From contig QKWP01000577.1 of the NCBI GenBank assembly GCA_003550325.1, positions 145,204 through 209,203 on the forward strand: a stretch of 64,000 nt of DNA, written 5' to 3'. The stretch is from Gigaspora rosea. Lineage: Eukaryota > Glomeromycota > Glomeromycetes > Diversisporales > Gigasporaceae. The notes beneath the pieces were generated by a model that worked only from the letters and a program-made list of their open reading frames with translations, was not told the DNA's origin and did not search any database. This document shows positions 55,675 to 64,000 of this stretch, piece by piece. Every line of letters begins with the position of its first letter. Positions within the stretch are counted from its first letter, which is position 1. Made by a program: the position numbers and the translations under genes.

Positions 55675-57615
55675 ATGTCAAATTATAATAATATATTTGA
55701 AAAGCAGAGTGAAAAAATCGATAGTTCATCAAATATTACCCAAATAGCCAACAATATTACCCAATTGTATTTAAAAGATAACAATTTACAGGATCTTTCA
55801 CAAGATTTTCGAAATGAAATTGTCAAAGAAATGTGTAATCTTTATAATGATGAAATATTGAAAGGCGGAGGTTCTGAACCAGTTCTTGAGAAGTTAGAAC
55901 AATTACTAGTAAAAAAGAAGCTAAATACAGTTAATATTATCGATTTTTGCTTAGATTATCAAACCAATCCAACGATTCAACTCGTTCTTGCAAGTTGCTA
56001 TTATTATGGTAAATGGGTTGAAAAAGATGAACACAAAGCATTCAATTATTACCAAAAATTAACAGAAATGAATAATTCCCAAGGAACATTTAGCCTCGGT
56101 GTCTGTTACAAATATGGAAATGGAGTTGAAAAGGATGAACGTAAGGCATTAATTTATTACCAAAAATCTGCAGAGATGGGAAACGCTTGTGGAACATATA
56201 ACGTTGGATGTTGTTATCGAGATGGAATTGGAGTTGAAAAGGATAATCATAAAGCATTTATTTATTATCAAAAATCTGCAGAGATGGGTCACGCTAGTGG
56301 AACATATAATGTTGGATCTTGTTATCTAAATGGAATTGGAGTTGACAAAGATGAAAAAAAAGCCTTTGAATATTTTAAAAAAGCTGCAGATATTGGTAAT
56401 GTTAGCGCAATTTCACAAGTAGGTGACTGTTATCGAAATGGAATCGGAGTACCAAGAGATATACAGCGGGCTAATCATTGGTATCGAATAGAAAGAGGTG
56501 TAAATAAGATAAACAAATTATCATATGAGAATATTGATGATAATTTGAAAAAAATACTAGACGATGAAAAATATCAACTATCATGGATTCCTTATAATGA
56601 ATTTCAAAATATAAGAGAAATAGGAAAAGGTGGATTCGCGACTGTATATTATGCATATTGGCTTGATAAAAATAGGGGTCTTTGGACACCAATTGCACTT
56701 AAATTGATTCATGGTTCAAATGAATGTAATCAAGAATTTGTTGAAGAGGTAATATTTATGCAATCAAGAATTTATTAATGAAATAATACTAATGTTTTGT
56801 TTTTTATTTAATTATATTTGAAAACATATTGCGAAATCGGATACGAAAATCCATCATTCTTAAAATGTTATGGAATATCAAGAGATGATAAATCGAAAGA
56901 TTATATTATCGTTTTGAAATATGCGAGTAAAGGCTCATTGCGCCAAAATCTTAAGTCGGTAGCACAAATGAAATGGATAGATAAATTAAATGTGTTGTAT
57001 AGTATTGCCTCAGACCTTGAATCGATCCATTCTCAAGAATTGATTCATCGAGATTTACATTCCGGAAATATTTTGCAAGATCATTTACATAGTGCTTACA
57101 TTACAGATTTAGGACTTTCAGCATCATCTAATATGAAACAAAAAGAAGGAATTAATGGTGTTATGTCATATGTAGCACCTGAAGTTCTAATGGGTCAAGC
57201 ATTCACACAAGCGGCAGATATCTTCAGCTTTGGAGTTATTATGTATGAGGTTTCAACTGGAAGAAGAGCATTTGATGGTGAACCTTTCGATACTAAACTT
57301 GCAGTAAAAATTTGTCAGGGAAAAAGACCAGAATTTGATAAGGGAATACACGTACCTGAATGTTACGTTGAATTAGCTAAGGAATGCATGGACCAAGATC
57401 AAAATAAACGACCCACAGCAACTGAGATTGGTAGCATAATTTGTCATTGGCTTTATGAAATGAAAAAGGATAATAATAATGTAATTAAAAAACGTTTCTT
57501 GGAAGCCGATAAAATTGAACTTAATGTTGAATCACCAAAACATCCGAATCACATATATACCAGCAAACTCATCAATACGCAAGAGATAACAAGCAAGTTA
57601 AATTTACATTCATAA
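55675..57615 (+). pseudogene. Sel1-repeat / TKL-type protein kinase, copy B (splice acceptor lost)
   Basis: Exon 1 (55675-56748) encodes five Sel1-like repeats and the kinase N-lobe (GKGGFATVYYAYW; IALKLI). Exon 2 (56818-57615, 265 codons) is fully open and has the catalytic loop HRDLHSGNILQDH, DLG, VAPEVL and the C-lobe to the stop. The intervening 69-nt sequence ends in at instead of the ag of copy A. If retained, it stops translation at 56778, just after the N-lobe. No nearby AG restores the frame. Coding sequence is otherwise intact, so only this one base stands between it and a normal gene; a sequencing error or rare non-canonical splicing cannot be excluded. Differences from copy A cluster in the Sel1 region (for example GGGSEPVLEKLEQLLV). 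Confidence 0.85.
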
Positions 57616-57635
57616 CGATTTATAAATCAATTCTC

Positions 57636-57800
57636 TTTTCTTTTTTTTTTTTACCAAAAATTATTAAAAGAAAGAGCAATAAAATATAATTTTTTTTTTT
57701 TGCCAAAATTGTTAAAAGAAAGAGCATATATATATATATTTTTTTTTTTTTTTACTCAAAAATTGTTAAAAGAAAGAGCAATAAAATATAATTTATTTAA
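57636..57800 (+). repeat. Threefold tandem repeat of the kinase 3' UTR poly(A)-signal region
   Basis: Three units of about 55-60 bp, each T-run, then ccaaaaattgttaaaagaaagagcaataaaa-like sequence. In copy A the unit occurs once (about 18235-18275). The middle unit has turned into a ta microsatellite (57726-57740). Confidence 0.75.
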
Positions 57801-58008
57801 AAAAACCTTTTCATTTGCCTTTGTATAAAATGAACTGGACATTATTCAACTGAACTCGATAAGTTTTTGAATACAGCATTTTTGATTTGTAAATGTTTAA
57901 CCAATTTCATAATGTTTATTTCTTTCATATATTATATTATTGCAAAGAATAGCTTTATATATATATATTTTTTGATATTTTATATTAAAGATGAAAGTTT
58001 TCTTTCTA
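57801..58008. other. 3' flank of kinase copy B, to the Helitron insertion
   Basis: Matches copy A about 18276-18485; no gene. Confidence 0.6.
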
Positions 58009-58013
58009 TCTTT

Positions 58014-58868
58014 ATAACTCAATTCTGGGTTCGTGCGTTTTAACGTTTTTGATTGGTCGTATTTGGAAAAATGTGACCTGAATGTGGGAAAAACTTGCAT
58101 AATTTAAGTAAGATGAGTAATTATTACAAAATTCCCGTGATAATCTGCAATTATTGCGACATTTTGATCATTAGCATTAATGTCGTCATGGATTAATCAT
58201 CAATACGTAAAGTCAAAAATAATAAGTTTTGTAACATGATTTTTATAATAACCGGTAACAGAATTTTTACAGTAACTTACAACTGTTTTCAAAACGGCGT
58301 GGTAAGATGTACCATGGAGAATTAACGATACTTCTCGATTTTTAATTTTACTAAGCAGGATTTTCAAATTCTTCATATGGAAATCGTTTTCCACATCTTT
58401 TTGAAAACAGCTGTAACAGTCCCAATGCAACCCTTCTTTTTTTTTTTTATAACTCAATTCTGGGTTCGTGCGCTTTAACGTTTTTGATTGGTCGTATCTG
58501 AAAAATATGACCTGAATGTGCGTAATTTACGTAAGATGAGTAATTATTACAAAATTCCCGTGATGATCTGCAATTATTGCGACATTTTGATCATTTGCAT
58601 TAATGTCGTCATGGATTGATCATCAATACTTAAAATCGAGAATAATAAGTTTTGCAACATGATTTTTATAATAACAGAATTTTCACAGTATCTTACAACT
58701 GTTTTCAAAAAGGCGTAGAAAGATGCAGATTACTGTACCGTGGAGAATTAATGATAGTTCTCGATTTTTACTAAGCAGAATTTCCAAATTCTTCGATTCC
58801 CTGTATGGGCATATGGAAATCGTTTTCACATCTTTTTGAAAACAGCTGTAACAGTCCCAATACAACCC
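58014..58868 (+). repeat. 435-bp tandem duplication inside the Helitron
   Basis: Units 58014-58448 and 58449-58868 both begin ataactcaattctgggttcg, close to the Helitron 5' terminus, and both end with cagtcccaat and caaccc. Each contains a palindrome with AACTGTTTTCAAAA ends (58280-58414 and 58696-58850) of the same family as 22735-23631. The repeated Helitron head suggests either an internal duplication or one element inserted at the head of another. Confidence 0.8.
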
Positions 58869-58869
58869 T

Positions 58870-59960
58870 AACTATATACTACAATGTGTTACTAGAATTT
58901 TTTTGCGATAGAAATTACATTATTTTACGTTAGTAAGCAATTTCTATAACAGAATTTTGTGTTTTACTGAAATAGCAAGTTTCGCAATAGAATTTTTATG
59001 GTAATTAATGATTATTCCAATGCAAACGAACTTGACCTTACCAAATACTGTGATCACTAGAATAACTCAATCTTGACTGCATACTATGTGTACTGGAATA
59101 ACGAGTAGGTTTTGTAATAAAATTTTTTACAGTAATACCAATGCAAGCTAATTCAACTTAATTATATATTATGATCTTTGAAATAGTAAGCAAGATTCGT
59201 ACCAATTTTTTACATTAGTTCATGATAGAAATCATAATAATTCCCATGTGTGCTATCGCCACCAAAATAATAAATAGATTCGGAATAGCAGAGGTTTTTT
59301 TCGATTTTTAATGGCCGTTCTACCTTATTTTAGTGTGTCAGGATGTGTCAAGTATAGCCTGGATTTGCATGAAGAGAGTATCTTCATACTTTGCGAATAC
59401 AAGGTAAAATTTCTAATTATGTTCTATGATTGAAAATCTTATTTTGCATTCGAAACGTAGGAAAGTGCTCTTCTCATGCAAATCCGATCTATAATCGACA
59501 CACTCCGAAGCACTAAACAAGGTAGAATGGCTGTTAAAAATTGAAAAAGACCTTTGTTTTTTATAACATGTAATAGAAATCTAATACAGGCTTAACCTTT
59601 ACTAAGGTTTGTAACAGAATTTTTTACAGTAACTCACAATAGAAATTACAATTGCAATACAAACCTCAATTTTAACCACACACTATGTATCACTGATATA
59701 GCAGGTTTTGTTAAAGTAACTTCTACAAGTTCAACCCAACCTTAACCATGTACTGTATATCGCTGGAATGAGTATGTTTTTACCAGAATTTTTACAATAA
59801 TTCACAATAGAGATCATGATAATTTTAATGCAAACAACTCAAATATATGCTGTGTTCGCCAGAATAGAAGGCATGTTTTATAAAGTACTCACGTTAGAAA
59901 TTACGATAATTCCAATACAAAACTAACACAATTACATACTATATAACAGATTTTACAATA
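58870..59960. repeat. Satellite array, about 100-bp units (interrupted by a MITE)
   Basis: Units read tactatgtatcactagaat, agcaagttttg, ttttacagtaa, atagaaatcatgataattcc, aatgcaaac. It is the reverse complement of the satellite at 1-480 and 61330-62830, and in the same orientation relative to the Helitron 3' end as the array of the second Helitron. Confidence 0.75.
59289..59556. mobile_element. Palindromic MITE, AGAGGTC family, copy 2
   Basis: Ends cagaggtttttttcgatttt and aaaattgaaaaagacctttg. Arms include gtgtgtcaggatgtgtcaag/atcgacacactccgaagcac and gatttgcatgaagag/ctcttctcatgcaaatc. Longer and more diverged than 40676-40876; inserted in the Helitron satellite. Confidence 0.75.
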
Positions 59961-60528
59961 GCTCACAATAGAAATCTTTTTTAATTGGGCGAAGTATTTA
60001 AGGTAAGCAATTAATTTTTATCCATACTGACTTAGTACGTGTATGAACCTAATGATCATTCATTAAACGAAGTTAATAATTTCAATTTTTTTATTACCAA
60101 AAATTAAAAAATATATTATTGATATTAGAGTATCAACCTAATGTACCTGTTAGCAGTGGTACTACAGTACTTTCCAGATAGTCATCTTTTTGAAAATTAA
60201 GGGTAGCCCGATTTAGAGTAAGAGTTATATTTAACTATTCTGTTAATATCATTTAACTCATTTTTAATGAAAAATTACAGATTCCTGATCAAGCTCGAAA
60301 TTTTTATGATTTTCGTGGCGGAGCCACGGGTCGGACGCTAGTATATTATGATGTATTATTTTTAATGGATGGGCGTTTCTTTTATATGTTATTGTAAAGG
60401 ACGAGTCTCATGACCTTGACAATTATGTATTAATAAAATACCTTTAAAGAATGATGACCAAAATATGGCAACAGAGTTTTCATGTTTCAAAATTTTGGTA
60501 CACGAAGATTTTATAAATCTTGACACAG

Positions 60529-60899
60529 TGTTACTATCGAAAAATGGGAGAGCGTCAGATTAGAGGGCCAGATTTAGGTCAGCGATAGTAAACAAGAGAA
60601 GGAATACATTTATGAATATAGGGAAAAGGGGTTCAAGAGGAAACAATATACCGGTAAAAATAAATGAAAGTCAAGAGATACGATATAATAAACATTCATT
60701 AAGAAAACTTTATTATAAAGGAGGAGTCATTAAGATAATATCTAATGCTATCTAATACCTAATGCTTGCTTAGATCTAACCTAATGATACATGAAGAGCG
60801 AACACATTGGTTTATATACATGTTCGATACACATAATTAATTAAACTACACAATTGTCGGATCAACTTCCGATATTACTAATCTTTAATTCCCTCAACA
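60529..60899 (-). mobile_element. LTR of a retrotransposon (371 bp)
   Basis: Begins tgttactatcgaaaaatggg and ends attccctcaaca, giving matching TGTT...AACA termini. Its left edge coincides exactly with the end of copy B homology. Because a coding tail on the minus strand ends just to its right, it is read as the 3' LTR of a minus-strand element. The 5' LTR was not found in the window. Confidence 0.6.
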
Positions 60900-61078
60900 C
60901 CAATAAACTTCTCTTTGCATTACTATCTACATTAAGACATTACACCCGAAACATTAATTTCGAAATCTGCTTTACTAACTCATCAGGCTGGCAGATTTCG
61001 ATAATATTTAAAGGCTTCACGCGCTTAGTATTGTTCAGCCATCGAACCAATTCAACTTCACGCGTCACAGATTAATCT
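60900..61078 (-). pseudogene. C-terminal end of an LTR-retrotransposon polyprotein
   Basis: On the minus strand from 61078: SVTREVELVRWLNNTKRVKP, LNIIEICQPDELVKQISKLM and FRV, then a stop, then about 50 bases including a purine-rich patch (gcaaagagaag) directly before the LTR. The position (last codons, purine tract, LTR) fits a pol end. The domain itself is not recognised. Confidence 0.5.
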
Positions 61079-61260
61079 AGTATGGAATTCGGGTATGGTA
61101 ATTATACGTATCTATAGAAGGACAAATATAGAAATTGTGATAATTATAATAGTAATAAGAAAGATCCATAAATGGTAATAACGTAGGTAAGTATAGAGAA
61201 ACAAATTAGGATATAATTAGTAACAAGGTGGGATTATAGGACGATCGGAATTAATTATTA
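61079..61260. other. Remnant between LTR-element coding end and second Helitron
   Basis: No open frame; probably more of the LTR element's interior. Confidence 0.35.
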
Positions 61261-62870
61261 CTAGCGTAACAGGTGGCGCGTAGCGCCACCATTTTATTCA
61301 TTACATTTGTAGTAACATATATAGTATAAATTGAAATTATCATAATTTCACTGTAAAAAAACATGTTTTTTTATCATATAAGTTATTAAGCAAAAACTGT
61401 TACAAACTTAACATTATTCTGGTGATACACATTATGTAAGTAAGGCTAAATTAGTTTGTATTGGAATTAACATAAATTCTATCATATGATACTGTAAAAG
61501 ATACTGTTACAGATCTTCCTATTCTGTCAATGCACAGTACATGATTAAAGGTTTCATTAGAATTATTGTAATTGCTACTATAAAAATTCTGTTATAGAAC
61601 TTAATTATTCTAGTGATGTATGGTATTGGTTAAAGTTGAGTTAAATTTTACTGAGAGCTATTATAAAAATTTTTTACTCACTATTCTGGTAACACATAGC
61701 GTGTAGTTAAGGTTAGTTAATTGTATTAGAAATAATTTAATATTATAATAAGACAAAGTAAAAAATCTGTTATAGAGCTTGCTATTCTGGTGATATAGTA
61801 AGTGGTTAAAGTTGAGTTAGTTTGCATTAGAATTATTATGTTTTCTATTATTAGTTACTTTAAAATATTCTGTTATGGAATTTGCTATCTCAGTGATACA
61901 ATATATAATTAAAGCTGAGTAATTGGCACTAAAATTATGATAATTTCTTTTGTAATCAACTATAAAAAATTCTGTTGCAGAACTTACTTGCTATTTTGGT
62001 GATACAATATAGTTGAGTTTGTTTCATTCAAATTACTGTTATTTCTATTAAGAGTTATTGTATAATTTTTACTTGCTATTCTAGTGACACATAGTATATG
62101 GTTAAGATTGAATTAGTCTATTGTAGTTACTGTAAAAAATTCTTTTACTGAACTTGCTATTCTGATGATACAATTATGTGGTTAAGGTTGAAATAGTATG
62201 TATTCATTGTGAAATTACTAAAAAATACATAACTTACTTGTATTTCAGTGATGCATATGCAGCTAAATTGGGTTGGTTTCATTAGATAATCATGATTTCT
62301 ATCAAGAATTACTGTGAAAATTTCTGTTTCAAACTTGCTATCCTAATAATACATAACTGGTAGTATGTGAATCAGACTGAGTTAGTTAACATTGTAGGGT
62401 ATTGTAAAAAATTTAGTTACAGAATTATTATTCCAGTGATGCAGTATATGACAAAGGTTGAATTGGTTAGCATTGTAAAATTACCAGAAAATTCTGTTGC
62501 AGAGCTACTTGCTATCTCAAAAACACACAGTATATACAGCAATTAAGTTAAGCTAGTTTGCATTAAGAGTTACTATAAAAAAGTTTATTACAGAACTTAC
62601 TATTCTAGTGAGGTATAAGGGTAGTTCAGAGTTAGTTAATTTGCATTAGAATTATCATAATTTTTATCATCATTGCTATGAAAAATTCTGTTACAAAAAT
62701 TACTTACTATTCTAATAATATACAGTATGTGGTTAAAATTGAGTTGACTTGCATTAAAATGATTATATAAGCATCTGTAAAAAATTATGTACAGAGCTCA
62801 TTATTCTGGTGACAAAATTTGCAGCTAAAGTTGAGCAAATTATCCTAATTTCTATCAATTCATATACTGA
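61261..62870 (-). mobile_element. Second Helitron, 3' end on the minus strand
   Basis: Read on the minus strand, the perfect hairpin ggtggcgctacgcgccacc (61272-61290) is followed by tgttacgCTAG (CTAG at 61261-61264) and host T. It shares the acgCTAG-TA ending with the Helitron at 60341, and both carry the same satellite just inside. The two 3' ends face each other 0.9 kb apart. The 5' end was not found; the right boundary given is only the end of the satellite. Confidence 0.65.
61330..62830. repeat. Satellite array, about 15 units of 80-120 bp
   Basis: The word attctggtgatac or a variant recurs about every 100 bases (61415, 61607, 61691, 61784, 61888, 61994, 62079 and on), each followed by tatgtggttaaggttgagtta, gcattagaattatcat and ttactgtaaaaaattctgtt. 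Units are diverged, so the array is old or not homogenised. Confidence 0.8.
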
Positions 62871-62874
62871 TGTA

Positions 62875-63065
62875 GAGATTGGACCCATTATCCACTCATC
62901 CGGATATCCCTACAGCCAACCCGTATCCGGATGCTATAATTGTTTCATGGATAAAAACTGTTATCCGCCAGTTTCCAAAAGGGTAACCTAATGGGTATCT
63001 GCGGGTATCTGCGTGTATCTGCAGGTATCCGTGGAGTTCCCGCGGGTCCTGCAGTTATCAGTGTA
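62875..63065. repeat. GC-richer block with 10-bp tandem repeat
   Basis: ccggatatcc and ccggatgc words occur in the first half. At 62993-63032 the 10-mer gggtatctgc repeats four times with small changes. Non-coding. Confidence 0.65.
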
Positions 63066-63400
63066 TAAGTAACCTGTGCATCATTAACATCAGAAAATAA
63101 ATAAAAAAACATAGTGATTATCTGTTATCTTCGCTTTCTTATTAGTTTTTTTTTTCTTATTTGTTTTTTATTTTTTTTTATTTGTTTCGATTTCTTTTAT
63201 TTTTCTAGTTTTTAGTCTGTTGTTTTTTTTATTAATATAATAATATTCTTAACTTTATACCCGGGTCTAGATCTTCACTCCTCAGCTCCGTTACACATTC
63301 TGGGTAACCCACAAAAGATTGACGATCATAAAAAGTAAATAGTTTTTTTTTGTTACTCTTTTTGCTTTTTTTTCATATTAAAAACATTTCTGATTTTGTG
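63066..63400. other. T-rich spacer, no gene seen
   Basis: Long pyrimidine runs; nothing recognisable. Confidence 0.4.
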
Positions 63401-63620
63401 GTTTTCTCGGAGTTTCTCTGGTGTTCCCCGGCTCGTGTGGTGATTATACGGTGTTTTTGTGACTTGATGGCATTCTTGTTGCACATTTTTGTAGTGAAAG
63501 ACGACATTTTTTGTGATAATTCAACGGCTAACTCTTGTAGTGTTTCAACGGCGCTCTTGTGGTAACTTGACGGTATTCTTGTATAGTGTTCTTTGCATTG
63601 ATTCAACACAGTGATTCTAC
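63401..63620. repeat. Degenerate about 20-bp tandem motif
   Basis: Variants of tgacggcattcttgtggtaa recur: acggtgtttttgtgac, gatggcattcttgttg, aacggcgctcttgtgg, gacggtattcttgtat. The same motif returns at 63918-63995. Open frames on both strands here are by-products of the repeat. Confidence 0.55.
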
Positions 63621-63917
63621 GGTAATGAAAAAACCTAATAAAGGTAATTTTATTTGATTTTGATGTTTTTTTTAAAAAAAAAGTAGTAATTATCTTCTTA
63701 TTAGATTCGAGTTAGGCAAGACACCCAAACAGATTCCTGCCGTTGCCGAAAACAAATACGGATGTGTTTTACGTGGGAAATGCAAAAATTATTAAAAATA
63801 TGTATGAATATTCAAAAATATTCTTTTATTTACGAGCATATATAATTCATTTTTATTCGCTTTTTATTTTTTACTTATTTTTTTAAAATTTTTTTACTTT
63901 AATATTATCATTATTAA
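63621..63917. other. AT-rich spacer, no gene seen
   Basis: An ATG near 63624 followed by gtaatttt could mimic a first exon, but the next in-frame segment stops at once. Confidence 0.4.
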
Positions 63918-64000
63918 TTCGACAGCATTCTTGGGATTGACATGGTGATTCTACTTTGACGGCATTCTTGGTGAAGTGATAGCGTTCTTTGTAGCCCTAA
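63918..64000. repeat. Further copies of the tgacggcattcttg motif
   Basis: gacagcattcttggg, gacggcattcttggtgaag and gatagcgttctttgtag continue to the window end. Confidence 0.5.

Larger units (their letters stand above)
58009..60341 (+). mobile_element. Non-autonomous Helitron carrying satellite DNA
   Basis: The 3' end has the Helitron signature: hairpin cgtggcggagccacg (60314-60328), then gtcggacgCTAG (CTAG at 60338-60341), then host T. The 5' end is placed at TC (58009-58010) after host A, from comparison with copy A, where the flanks are joined near 18485/18486. Short repeats in the target (tatattatgat) leave a few tens of bases of ambiguity. There is no target duplication, as expected. 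Inside are a 435-bp tandem duplication, two small palindromes, an array of about 100-bp satellite units and a nested MITE. No Rep/helicase gene is present. Confidence 0.75.
47207..60528 (+). repeat. Segmental duplication copy B (with Helitron insertion)
   Basis: Collinear with copy C from 47207 and with copy A from about 48185. It reaches 58008, is interrupted by the Helitron at 58009-60341, then resumes (tattgtaaaggacgag, ccttgaca, aatcttgacacagtg) to 60528, where an LTR begins. Unlike A it has no LINE and no CCCTATAAG element. Confidence 0.9.

Noticed and set aside
61271..61290. Perfect GC hairpin as an intrinsic transcription terminator
   Set aside because: Such terminators are bacterial; the CTAG-T context on the minus strand matches a Helitron end.
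63991..64000. ccctaa at the window end as a telomere repeat
   Set aside because: It occurs once only, as part of ordinary sequence (gtagccctaa).

Overview
The window looks like nuclear DNA of an arbuscular mycorrhizal fungus of the Rhizophagus type (Glomeromycotina). It is very AT-rich. The identifiable introns are short (69-81 nt). The gene families recognised are ones strongly expanded in that lineage: Sel1-repeat/TKL-type kinases, BTB-TLDc proteins, a multi-exon transmembrane family ending in a GSFGGIW...FG segment, allantoate-permease-like MFS transporters, P450s, and a Mutator-like transposase joined to a RecQ-type helicase. The genus is inferred from family resemblance; no species marker is present.

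Almost every gene is damaged, and the window is mainly a record of duplication and transposon insertion. The backbone is a segmental duplication. Copy A (about 2.5-18.65 kb) and copy B (about 48.2-58.0 kb, resuming at 60.34 kb) are in direct orientation and each carries an MFS transporter relic (+), a BTB-TLDc relic (-), an unrecognised minus-strand coding relic and a Sel1-kinase gene (+). Two shorter relatives, C (20.6-22.7 kb) and D (24.9-25.4 kb), carry only the left end with the MFS N-terminus. Paralogous empty sites give a relative order of events. C lacks a TAA-flanked MITE shared by A and B. Copy A alone carries a 5.5-kb LINE and a 717-bp CCCTATAAG element whose unfilled targets are visible in B. 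Copy B alone carries a Helitron of about 2.3 kb and, next to it, an LTR element.

By region: 1-2.5 kb satellite and two inverted-repeat elements; 2.5-18.65 kb copy A with the LINE; 19.8 kb P450 fragment; 20.6-25.4 kb copies C and D with nested TIR elements; 25.6-26.0 kb possible solo LTR; 26.8-28.2 kb membrane-protein pseudogene; 29.9 kb hAT-type MITE; 30.3-32.2 kb decayed retroelement (gag-like plus APE endonuclease); 32.3-33.4 kb large palindrome; 34.2-38.4 kb transposase-RecQ element; 38.4-40.0 kb nested foldback element; 40.2-41.9 kb three more inverted-repeat elements; 42.1-42.9 kb LINE RT relic; 42.9-44.0 kb two palindromes; 44.6-45.7 kb kinase pseudogene; 45.7-46.4 kb a 332-bp repeat on either side of a single N (probable assembly seam); 47.2-60.5 kb copy B; 60.5-61.1 kb LTR; 61.26-62.8 kb a second, oppositely oriented Helitron end followed by satellite; 62.9-64 kb short tandem repeats.

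The only nearly complete cellular genes are the two kinase paralogues, and each has its own disabling lesion: a 2-bp deletion in A and a lost splice acceptor in B. The most interesting module is the transposase/RecQ element. I assigned DDE-like catalytic positions by eye and have not verified them computationally.
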